Below, piece by piece: positions 26,530-33,760 of a stretch of 64,000 bases of DNA. Made by a program: the position numbers and the translations under genes. Under the pieces are notes generated by a model that saw nothing but the letters and a program-made list of their open reading frames with translations, ran no database searches and had not been told where the DNA came from. How positions within the stretch are numbered: the first letter of the stretch is position 1; each line of letters begins with the position of its first letter. This stretch comes from Nitrospirillum iridis (lineage in GTDB: Bacteria > Pseudomonadota > Alphaproteobacteria > Azospirillales > Azospirillaceae): NCBI RefSeq assembly GCF_014205765.1, contig NZ_JACIIZ010000001.1, positions 363,718-427,717 on the forward strand, given 5' to 3'.

Positions 26530-26994
26530 TCAACCGTCGGACCCCGCGTCCCGCATCCCTTTGGGCGCCCAATCCGGCGGCGCCATCTCGAACGCGCGGA
26601 ACTCGAACGCCGGCGCCACGGTGCAGCCCACCAAGGTCCAGTCCCCCAGGCTCTCCGCCGCCTGCCAGTGGTCGGCCGGCACCACGCCTTGGGGCCGCTG
26701 GCCGGCGGACAGATCCACGCCCAGGATCAGGTCGGTGGTGATGACGCCATCGGCCGACAGCGACAGGCGCAACGGCGCCCCGGCATGCCAATGCCAGACC
26801 TCATCCGCGTCACGCACCCGGTGCCAGTGTGACCGCTCCCCCGCCCGCAGCAGGAAGTAGATGGCGGTAGAGGCGCCCCGCCCGCCGTCGGCCGGCGCGT
26901 GGCGATAGGTTTCCACATAGTGCCCGCCCTCCGGATGGGGGTGCAGGCCCAGCAGCCGGATGATGGCGTCGGCGTCCATGGGGGCCGCGTTCAT
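26530..26994 (-). CDS. DUF985 cupin-domain protein
   Basis: A 154-residue single-domain cupin of the DUF985 family. The cupin motifs are HPHPEGGHYVETYR near the start, GERSHWHRVRDADEVWHWHA with the metal-binding histidines and glutamate, and CTVAPAFEFRAFEM at the end. The family's activity is not established; sugar-nucleotide epimerase-like folds and metal sites have been reported. The ATG at 26994 lies 5 bases after the GST stop, so the genes are tightly linked. An ATG at 26979 is an alternative. Confidence 0.85.
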   Translation of the reverse strand: MNAAPMDADAIIRLLGLHPHPEGGHYVETYRHAPADGGRGASTAIYFLLRAGERSHWHRVRDADEVWHWHAGAPLRLSLSADGVITTDLILGVDLSAGQRPQGVVPADHWQAAESLGDWTLVGCTVAPAFEFRAFEMAPPDWAPKGMRDAGSDG

Positions 26995-26999
26995 GCCGC

Positions 27000-27605
27000 T
27001 CAGCCCCGGGGCGGTTGGGTCAGGCGGACGCTGTCCCGATCGGACGCCTGCGCGAACCAGGCGGCGAGCCTGGGCCGGCCCTCGCGCCAGTGGTCGCCCT
27101 CCCAGCGGAAATCCAGGTAGGCCAGGGCCATCACCACCGACAAGGTGCCGATGGTCAGGCCCCGCAACTGGTCGGCCTCCGCTTCCAGCAGGTCGACGGC
27201 GCGGGCCATGGCCTGGCGCTGACGCTCGATCCAGCTCGATGAGCGTAGGTTCTCCGGCCGCAGCCCCTCCATGCGGCGCAGGATGGCGGCGTCGCAAATG
27301 CCGTCGGCGATGGCCTGTTGACGCAGCGCCCGCCAGCGGTCCGCGCCCGTGGTGGGGAACAGCGGCTGGCCGAGGGTGCCCAGGCTGTCCAGGTATTCGG
27401 CGATGATGGGGCTGTCGAACAGGGCCATGCCGTCGTCGGTCACCAGGGTCGGGATCTTGCCCAGCGGGTTCAGCGTGGGCACCACCGTTTCCGGTGACCA
27501 GACGTCGGTGGGCGACAGCTCGATGCGGGAAACCAGGCCCCGTTCATGCGCCACCATCAGCACCTTGCGCACGAAGGGGGAGGTCTGGCTGTAGAAAAGC
27601 TTCAT
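27000..27605 (-). CDS. Glutathione S-transferase
   Basis: A 201-residue GST. The thioredoxin-like N-terminal domain begins KLFYSQTSPFVRKVLMVAHE, with a serine at the usual activating position. The cis-proline loop and glutathione contact follow in LNPLGKIPTLVTDDGMALFD, where S65-like residues in DSPIIAEYL bind the gamma-glutamyl group. The helical C-terminal domain occupies about 85-201. It lies between gloB and the cupin gene on the same strand, suggesting a small glutathione-linked detoxification set. The electrophile it acts on is unknown. Confidence 0.92.
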   Translation of the reverse strand: MKLFYSQTSPFVRKVLMVAHERGLVSRIELSPTDVWSPETVVPTLNPLGKIPTLVTDDGMALFDSPIIAEYLDSLGTLGQPLFPTTGADRWRALRQQAIADGICDAAILRRMEGLRPENLRSSSWIERQRQAMARAVDLLEAEADQLRGLTIGTLSVVMALAYLDFRWEGDHWREGRPRLAAWFAQASDRDSVRLTQPPRG

Positions 27606-27641
27606 GGTCAGGCTTTCTGAGAGGCTGGAACCAGCGGAGTT

Positions 27642-28457
27642 CTATCCCCGGAAATTGTCTTTCCGGCGGCGGATTTCGGCGAAGACGGCCACCGGATCGC
27701 CGTCGGCGGCCAGGCCCACGGTGGTGGCCAGCGCCGGCAGGTCGGCGCGCAGGAAGGGGTTGGTTGCCCGCTCCATGCCGATGGTGGTCGGCAGGGTGGG
27801 GCGGTCGGCCGCGCGCAGGGCCGCCACGGCCGCCATGCGGGCGGTGAGGTCGGCGTTGTCCGGCTCCAGCGTGAGGGCGAAGCGGCCGTTGCCGGCGGTG
27901 TATTCATGGCCGCAATAGACCGCCGTTTCGCCAGGCAGGGCGCGCAGCCGGGTCAATGAGCGCCACATCTGGTCCGGCGTGCCCTCGAACAGGCGGCCGC
28001 AGCCCAGGGAGAACAGCGTGTCGCCGGAGAACAGCGCCGCGTCCTCGGCCGCATGAAAGGCGATATGGCCCCGGGTGTGGCCGGGCACGTCGATGCCGGT
28101 GAAGGGACAGGCGCCGACCAGGAAGGTCTCGCCATCGGCGATGGCGCGGTCGAGGCCGGGGATGCGGTCGCGGTCGGCGGCGGGGCCGATGATGGCGCTG
28201 CCGTAGCGCGCCTTCAGGTCCAGGTTGCCGCCGACATGGTCGCCGTGGTGATGGGTGTTGAGGATGAGGTCCAGGGTCCAGCCCCGCCGAGCCAGCGCGT
28301 CCACCACGGGCGCCGCTTCCGACGGGTCGACGACGGCGACCGTGCCGGTGGCGGCGTCCCGCATCAGGTGGATGTAGTTGTCGCTCAAGGCCGGAACCAG
28401 CTGGATGTCCAGGCGCGTCGCGGGCCGTGGGGCGGGGTGGGCGGTGGCTGGGATCAT
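27642..28457 (-). CDS. gloB: Hydroxyacylglutathione hydrolase (glyoxalase II)
   Basis: A 271-residue metallo-beta-lactamase-fold enzyme that hydrolyses S-lactoylglutathione to lactate and glutathione, the second step of methylglyoxal detoxification. The binuclear metal motif THHHGDH spans residues 68-74. Further ligands are in DVPGHTRGHIAFH and LFSGDTLFSLGCGRLFEGT, and VYCGHEYTAGN provides the last histidine. The C-terminal glutathione-binding part includes TIGMERATNPFLR. It heads the run gloB-GST-cupin-ychF. The partner glyoxalase I is encoded at 43439 in the same window. Confidence 0.95.
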   Translation of the reverse strand: MIPATAHPAPRPATRLDIQLVPALSDNYIHLMRDAATGTVAVVDPSEAAPVVDALARRGWTLDLILNTHHHGDHVGGNLDLKARYGSAIIGPAADRDRIPGLDRAIADGETFLVGACPFTGIDVPGHTRGHIAFHAAEDAALFSGDTLFSLGCGRLFEGTPDQMWRSLTRLRALPGETAVYCGHEYTAGNGRFALTLEPDNADLTARMAAVAALRAADRPTLPTTIGMERATNPFLRADLPALATTVGLAADGDPVAVFAEIRRRKDNFRG

Positions 28458-28597
28458 GGCGGCAAACCTATCGTGACGACGGCGCGAATGCTAATGATTG
28501 GGGGGCCGGCTCGTGCCGCCGCTTGACAGCGACCCGGGGCGGAGCTTGCCTTGTAGACGGCGTCCTGGACCAACGATTTTTAAACCGAACGGGTGGT

Positions 28598-29227
28598 ATG
28601 AGCGATCTGCTGACGGCGGTGGCGATTTTCATGATGGTGGCCGGGGTTTCATACCTCGCCGCCCTTGCCCTGTCACATCTGGTGGAACGGCATCTGCATC
28701 ATAGTGAGGGTGTGGACCGGGTGGATGAGCGCTTTCATGAAGCCAACGTCCTGCACCGCAAGTTCGAGGACCGCAGCGGCAAGATCATGCCGCGTGTGGC
28801 CCGCCTGGACAACGCGCTGAAATCGGCCCGGCGGCAGAACTATATGTCCACCCGGCGGGTGGCGGACCTGGAGGCCAGGCGCGACCAGCTGATCCGCGTC
28901 CTGGGGGAGGAGGAGGCTTTCGCCCGCCCCGGCCGGCCGCCCCGGCATTTCGTGGCCACCGTCATCAATCGCCATGTGCAGCGCGCCGTGCTGGAGCAGA
29001 AGGATGTGATGGGCCTGTCGCGCAGCTGGTCGCGCACCCAGAACGTCCATGCCTGGGCGCCCAATGTCGGTGACGCCAAGACCCTGGTGGAAAGCTACTA
29101 TCCCCACTCCATGGGCTTCCACATCCTGGAAATCCGTGAGCCGTCCGAGGATGGGACGCTGGCGGATGACGGCGAAGGCCGCACGCTGGACGACGTGGAG
29201 GCCGACGCCTCCGCCCGCCGGTCGTAA
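28598..29227 (+). CDS. Membrane-anchored coiled-coil protein, unknown function
   Basis: I do not recognise this 209-residue protein. One N-terminal transmembrane helix (LLTAVAIFMMVAGVSYLAALAL, about 4-25, shown in part) is followed by a charged helical region (about 30-110) likely to form a coiled coil: RFHEANVLHRKFEDRSGKIM and ARLDNALKSARRQNYMSTRR. A small mixed domain (about 118-185) holds FVATVINRHVQRAVLEQKDV and PHSMGFHILEIREP. The next gene, 14 bp downstream, has the same architecture, so they may be diverged duplicates acting together. The ATG at 28598 was chosen because it starts the hydrophobic helix directly. Confidence 0.65.
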   Translation: MSDLLTAVAIFMMVAGVSYLAALALSHLVERHLHHSEGVDRVDERFHEANVLHRKFEDRSGKIMPRVARLDNALKSARRQNYMSTRRVADLEARRDQLIRVLGEEEAFARPGRPPRHFVATVINRHVQRAVLEQKDVMGLSRSWSRTQNVHAWAPNVGDAKTLVESYYPHSMGFHILEIREPSEDGTLADDGEGRTLDDVEADASARRS

Positions 29228-29241
29228 GGCGGGGGCGTCCG

Positions 29242-29772
29242 ATGAACTTCGCCCTGCTGTTCGGTATCGCGGCCGGCCTGACCGCGGCGGGCCAGGTGGC
29301 CGCCGCCACCGCCCGGCGCATCCGTCGCATGCGCCGCGACACCCGCGCCCGTCGCCGCCAGGTGGAGGAGCTGTTCCAGGAGGTGCGGAGCCGGGCCAAG
29401 CTGACCCTGGATTTGAAACGCGAGGAACGCAAGATGACGACGGAGCTGGAGCAGCTGCGCTCCAGCGTCACCGAGCATGACCGCTTGGCGGAGGTGCGAC
29501 GGGCGGATGAGGCGTTGCTGTACGTCTATGACGAGCGCCGCATGCCCAATGACAGCGGCTACCTGGTCACCATCACCCACTCCAATTTCCAGGTAGTGTC
29601 GCGTGGCGCAGTGGAATCGGTCGTGTCGTCCTGGCGCATGGGGCGGCGCTATCTGGTGTGGGCGTCCAGCGCCAAGCTGGCCGTGTCCAAGACCCTGCAG
29701 CGCTTCCCGCCGGAACGGGGCTATTCGGTCAAAGGCGGTGATCCCTATCCCACCGACCCCGAGGAATTGTAG
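29242..29772 (+). CDS. Second membrane-anchored coiled-coil protein
   Basis: A 176-residue protein without a recognised family. A short N-terminal hydrophobic helix (FALLFGIAAGLTAAGQVAAA) leads into a very basic stretch (RRIRRMRRDTRARRRQVEEL) and a predicted coiled coil to about residue 85. A compact C-terminal domain follows with ALLYVYDERRMPNDSGYLVT and FQVVSRGAVESVVSSWRMGR. The layout copies the gene immediately upstream (14-bp gap), where a similar strand order follows the coiled coil. The pair probably forms one inner-membrane complex. Function cannot be inferred. Confidence 0.65.
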   Translation: MNFALLFGIAAGLTAAGQVAAATARRIRRMRRDTRARRRQVEELFQEVRSRAKLTLDLKREERKMTTELEQLRSSVTEHDRLAEVRRADEALLYVYDERRMPNDSGYLVTITHSNFQVVSRGAVESVVSSWRMGRRYLVWASSAKLAVSKTLQRFPPERGYSVKGGDPYPTDPEEL

Positions 29773-29987
29773 GGCGCCTAGGTCACCGGCGTTGGACATC
29801 TTGCGCGTTTGTTCAAGGGCGGCGGGGCGCATGGCCCATGCCGGTCGCGGGGGGGCCAACCCGGCCAATCGCCCCGTCATGGTCCCAGCGTTGCCCGGCT
29901 TCCGCCGCAATCCCGGCGCTAAATATGACCATCACCGGGCGCTTTCCCCCTATGGCAACTGCCGTTCGGGGTAGGGGTGCCGGACGG

Positions 29988-30494
29988 ATGTTCCTCCTTC
30001 GGGATCAGCGTGTCGCCATGTTGCTCAAGACTGTCTTTATGCCCCTGACGGCCGCGGGCTTCGGCGCCGCCGCCGGCCTCTGGGACCTGACCTCCGCCAG
30101 TCTGGATGGCACCTTGGTGATGCTGGGCATCGCCGGCTTCCTGCTGTCCGCGGCGGCCCCCCGCCAATGGGGGGTATGGGTTCTGGTCATCGGTTTGGGT
30201 GTGCTGTTGGCCCACCTGATCACCCCGGCGCGCCACGGCATGCTGTTCGACCTGACCCTGGTGTCGGGCCTGGTGGCTGGTGCGGTGGCCCTGCTGCCGG
30301 CCGCCGTGGGCGCGGTGGGGGCCCTGGCGGTGCTGTGGGTGTTGCGCCCCACCGCGCCGACGCTGTCGCAACGGGGCGCCCTGGTCGCCCAGCACGCGGC
30401 GGACGGCATGGCGCGCCTGAAGGGAGGGCGCCTGGAGGGGGGACGGCTGAGCGGCGGCCTGCGGGGCCAGCCCAGCCTGGATGGCGGCGACTGA
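29988..30494 (+). CDS. Small polytopic membrane protein, unknown
   Basis: A 168-residue protein with about four hydrophobic helices in its first 120 residues (LLKTVFMPLTAAGFGAAAGL, VMLGIAGFLLSAAA, GVWVLVIGLGVLLAHLI and LVSGLVAGAVALLPAAVGAV) and a short basic Gly-rich tail. No family is recognised. Starts at 29988 or at the ATG at 30018 are both possible, and neither has a clear Shine-Dalgarno. It lies 215 bp after the coiled-coil pair and before the cytochrome c gene, so it may be independent of both. Confidence 0.5.
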   Translation: MFLLRDQRVAMLLKTVFMPLTAAGFGAAAGLWDLTSASLDGTLVMLGIAGFLLSAAAPRQWGVWVLVIGLGVLLAHLITPARHGMLFDLTLVSGLVAGAVALLPAAVGAVGALAVLWVLRPTAPTLSQRGALVAQHAADGMARLKGGRLEGGRLSGGLRGQPSLDGGD

Positions 30495-30637
30495 GCTATC
30501 CCTCTCATTTGTCCCGGTTTTTTGCGGCTGGTGGCGTTTTGCGGCTGATGATCGTGCGTCCGATTGACAGGGCCGGCCGGTCCCCCCTACCGTCGCGCCC
30601 GCCAAAACGTGACACGAAGAACCGCAGGGGTCGTTCC

Positions 30638-31012
30638 ATGAAGATTGCCGTCGCCGCCGCCTTTCTAGCCATCGCCTTTTCGGGGGCCGCCACCGCCGAT
30701 CCAGCCGGGGATGTCGCCAAGGGCGAGAAGGTCTTCCAGCGCTGCAAGGCCTGCCACAGCGCCGAGAAGGGTGGTGCGGACAAGGTGGGTCCCAACCTGT
30801 GGGGCGTGGTGGGCCGCGCGTCGGCCACCAAGGACGGCTTCAACTACTCCCCCGCCATGAAGGCCGCCGCCAAGACCTGGGACATCGCCACGCTGGACGT
30901 GTACTTGACCAATCCCAGGGCGTTGGTGCCCGGCAACCGCATGGCCTTCGTCGGGCTTCCCGCCGCCCAGGACCGCGCCGACGTCATCGCCTACCTCTCG
31001 ACCTTGAAGTAA
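30638..31012 (+). CDS. Soluble class I cytochrome c
   Basis: A 124-residue periplasmic cytochrome. The signal peptide (1-20, ending TADPA) is followed by a mature domain of about 100 residues in the mitochondrial-c/c2 style. The haem motif is CKACH in FQRCKACHSAEKGGADKVGP. The region NLWGVVGR follows, with the distal methionine in PGNRMAFVGLP and the final helix DRADVIAYLSTLK. It is the likely mobile carrier between the bc1 complex encoded at 15075-17784 and terminal oxidases, an inference from family role. The ATG at 30638 begins the signal peptide. The gene is solitary. Confidence 0.92.
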   Translation: MKIAVAAAFLAIAFSGAATADPAGDVAKGEKVFQRCKACHSAEKGGADKVGPNLWGVVGRASATKDGFNYSPAMKAAAKTWDIATLDVYLTNPRALVPGNRMAFVGLPAAQDRADVIAYLSTLK

Positions 31013-31221
31013 GGGGGGCGCGGGCCCGATCCTGGCGGTGTCCGCCGGGGTCGGATCATCGCAATTCTTCAGGTGCTGCTGTGACGACACAACCGGTGAT
31101 ATTCGCGAGAATGTGACGTTTCCTCCCTTGACGACAGGGGATGGTTTTGTGGAACCCTGGGCCCGCGTCGAGAACGAGCGGGCCGCCTGAACGGCCCGCC
31201 GTCCTAGGGAGAGGGAGCCCA

Positions 31222-33087
31222 ATGACCAGCCGGATGTTACGCACGACCACCGCCATGGCGGTGGCGATGATGACGTCTTTCGTCGGTTTCACCACCACCG
31301 CGCAGGCCCAGCAATATTCCGCCGGCATCGTCTTCGGTGACAGCCTCAGCGACACCGGCAACCTGGTGCCCCTGGGCTTGGCGCCGCCGGCGCCGTATTA
31401 TAACGGCCGCTTTTCCAACGGCCTCCTGTGGGATGAGAAGGTGGGCGCGCTGCTGGGCGGCGTGCCGTTCAAGAGCTACGCCTATGGCGGCGCCCGCTCC
31501 ACCGCTGAGCGGCCCATCGACTTCCTGAACCAGATCAGCGCCTTCCTGGCGGCCAAGCCGACCATCACCAGCAACCAGCTGTACTCGCTGTGGATCGGCG
31601 CCAATGACTATTTCCAGTACGCCACCAGCGGGTCGACGGTCGATGCGGCGACGGAGGCGGCCAGCGTCGTGGGCAATATCGGCACCGGCGCCAGCAAGCT
31701 GATCGCCGCCGGCGCCCGCACCATGCTGATCTTCAACCTGCCCAACCTGGGCAACACGCCATCCATCTCGGCCCAGGGCGCCAGCGCCGCCTTGCAGGCC
31801 AACCAGCTGACGGCCATCCACAACGCCGACGTGCTGGCCCTGACCAAGAGCCTCAACGGCACCAGTGGCGCCCGGGTCATCCTGGTGGACGTCAACACCA
31901 TCTTCAGCATGATCCAGGCCAACCCGTCGGCCTACGGCATCACCGATGCCACCCACTCCTGCCTGCTGGGCGGCAAGGCCACGGGCTATTGCACAGCGTC
32001 CAACATCAACACCATGCTGTTCTGGGACGACGTGCACCCCACCACCACCGGCCATACCCTGGTGGCGGAATATGTGGCGGGCACGCTGACCACGGTGCTG
32101 CAGGCGCCGCAGGCGGCGGTGGCCGCGACGCAGCTTGGTTTCATCGCCGATGACGGCATCACCGGTTCCGTCCGCGCCCGCCTGAACGGCATCCGTTCCG
32201 GCACGCCGGTGGCCGGCGTGGGCGGCGGCATGGGCACGGGCACGGAAACCGGCCGCGACGGCCGCGTCGGCATCTTCCTCTACGGCAATTACGGCACCGG
32301 TGACCGCGACGCCATCACCGGCCAGATGGGCTACAGCTACAACAGCTACACCGGCGCCGCCGGCATCGATTACAAGGTCAGCGACACCGTCACCACCGGC
32401 TTGGCCCTGGGCTATGGCGACAACCGCCTGAACTTCCAGAACGGCTTCGGCAAGGACGAGCTGCACGCCTACAACCTGATGGCCTACGCCACGGCCCAGA
32501 TGGGGGCGTTCTACGCCGATGGCATGCTGAGCTATGGGTATGACGAGTTCACCCAGATGCGGCGCCAGACGGGCTTCGCGCCGCAGCCGTGGGGCAATGC
32601 CGCCCCCAGCGGCAACACCTATGGCGCCAGCCTGTCGGGCGGCTACACCGTCAACCTGGGCGGCCTGTCCTTCGGGCCCACGGCCGGCTTCCGCTACGCC
32701 CGGGCCAGCATCCACGGCTATACGGAAAAGGACGCCGGCGCCCTGGCGCTGACCGTTCCTGATTTCGATGCCGAAAGTCTCCGGGGCCAGGTGGGCGCCC
32801 AGGCCGCGGTGCCCTTCGTCGTCGGCGACGTGGTGGTGGCGCCGCAGGTGCAGGTGGGTTTGCAGCATGAGTTCCTGAACTCCGGCCGCGTCTTCCAGGC
32901 GACCTTGGCCGGTGGCCAGGTGGCGGAGACCAACGCCGGTGCCGGCAAGCGCACCGCCTTCGTGGGCGGCGGCGGTCTTGCCATCCAGGGCAACACCGTC
33001 AGCTTCGCCGTGTCCTACCAAGGGACGTTCGACAATGGCGACCGCACCGACCATGCCGTCATGGGCCATCTGCGCGTCGGGTTCTGA
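31222..33087 (+). CDS. GDSL-esterase autotransporter (type V secretion)
   Basis: A 621-residue exported protein. The signal peptide spans about 1-30 (ends TAQAQ). The passenger is a GDSL lipase/esterase: nucleophile S41 in VFGDSLSDTGN, the glycine and asparagine blocks around LYSLWIGANDYF, and the Asp-His pair in DDVHPT. From about residue 355 the protein becomes a 12-strand-type autotransporter barrel rich in Tyr/Gly/Asn, ending in the classic terminal phenylalanine (HLRVGF). This is the EstA-like arrangement, giving a surface-anchored esterase. GGGAGAGGGAG before the ATG at 31222 supports the start. A strong terminator follows. Substrate not known. Confidence 0.92.
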   Translation: MTSRMLRTTTAMAVAMMTSFVGFTTTAQAQQYSAGIVFGDSLSDTGNLVPLGLAPPAPYYNGRFSNGLLWDEKVGALLGGVPFKSYAYGGARSTAERPIDFLNQISAFLAAKPTITSNQLYSLWIGANDYFQYATSGSTVDAATEAASVVGNIGTGASKLIAAGARTMLIFNLPNLGNTPSISAQGASAALQANQLTAIHNADVLALTKSLNGTSGARVILVDVNTIFSMIQANPSAYGITDATHSCLLGGKATGYCTASNINTMLFWDDVHPTTTGHTLVAEYVAGTLTTVLQAPQAAVAATQLGFIADDGITGSVRARLNGIRSGTPVAGVGGGMGTGTETGRDGRVGIFLYGNYGTGDRDAITGQMGYSYNSYTGAAGIDYKVSDTVTTGLALGYGDNRLNFQNGFGKDELHAYNLMAYATAQMGAFYADGMLSYGYDEFTQMRRQTGFAPQPWGNAAPSGNTYGASLSGGYTVNLGGLSFGPTAGFRYARASIHGYTEKDAGALALTVPDFDAESLRGQVGAQAAVPFVVGDVVVAPQVQVGLQHEFLNSGRVFQATLAGGQVAETNAGAGKRTAFVGGGGLAIQGNTVSFAVSYQGTFDNGDRTDHAVMGHLRVGF

Positions 33088-33115
33088 GACGCAATAAACA
33101 GCGTTTGATTGACTG

Positions 33116-33147
33116 GGGCCGCGGGATATTCCCGCGGCCCTTTTATT
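33116..33147 (+). terminator. Intrinsic terminator of the autotransporter gene
   Basis: GGGCCGCGGG pairs perfectly with CCCGCGGCCC across ATATT, and TTTTATT follows directly. This is a textbook Rho-independent terminator, starting 28 bp after the stop codon. Confidence 0.92.
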
Positions 33148-33192
33148 GCTACCCTGGCGGCCAGAGAATCTATGCTCAGGAAGGGGGCATCC

Positions 33193-33714
33193 ATGTCCCG
33201 CTGGCGTTTTGTCATTCCCTTGGGCCTGGCCGCCGCCTGCGCCCTCGCGGTTCCCCTCATCGGCCAGGGGGGCGCTGGGCCGCTGCCCGCGCCGGGGGTT
33301 CCCGGTCCCGGCAACCCCGCGCAATCCATCCTGGACGCCGATCGCGCCTTTGCCGCCAAGGCGCGGGAGGCGGGCGTGGGCGCGGCCTTCCAGGCCTACG
33401 CCGCCGAGGAGGTGACCCTGCTGAATCGCGCCCAGCCCAGGGTCGACCGCGCGGCGTTGGCCGGCCTGTTCCCCGCCGGTCTGGAACTGGAATGGGCGCC
33501 GGAGGATGCGGCCATCTCATCCGACGGCACCCTCGGCTACAGCTGGGGCAAGGCCCGCTCCCGCCTCAGGAAGCCGGATGGCGCCGTGGTGGAACGCCCG
33601 CCGGTGCGGTACGTCACCGTCTGGCGGCGTCAGAAGGATGGCCAGTGGCGCTTCATCCTCGATGGCGGCACCACGGACCCGGAATGGGAGGCGGGGCAAG
33701 AGAAGGCGCAGTAG
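33193..33714 (+). CDS. Exported DUF4440/NTF2-like protein
   Basis: A 173-residue protein with an N-terminal signal peptide (about 1-25, ending in a Gly-rich stretch). A domain follows that resembles the DUF4440/SnoaL-like NTF2 fold: SILDADRAFAAKAREAGVGA, then FQAYAAEEVTLLNRAQPRVD, a central GTLGYSWGKARSR and the final RYVTVWRRQKDGQWRFILDG. Such domains act as small-molecule binding or catalytic scaffolds, and no catalytic residues can be assigned. The ATG at 33193 has AAGGGGG upstream; ATG 33172 is an alternative. It converges with the RND transporter gene, 46 bp away. Confidence 0.75.
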   Translation: MSRWRFVIPLGLAAACALAVPLIGQGGAGPLPAPGVPGPGNPAQSILDADRAFAAKAREAGVGAAFQAYAAEEVTLLNRAQPRVDRAALAGLFPAGLELEWAPEDAAISSDGTLGYSWGKARSRLRKPDGAVVERPPVRYVTVWRRQKDGQWRFILDGGTTDPEWEAGQEKAQ

Positions 33715-33760
33715 CGTCAGGCCAAAGAAAAAGCCCCCGCCGGCGCCCGAGGAAAACGAC

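Noticed and set aside
31237-33324. Minus-strand 695-codon frame across the autotransporter
   Set aside because: Antisense shadow; Gly/His/Arg/Gln-rich with no recognisable domain.
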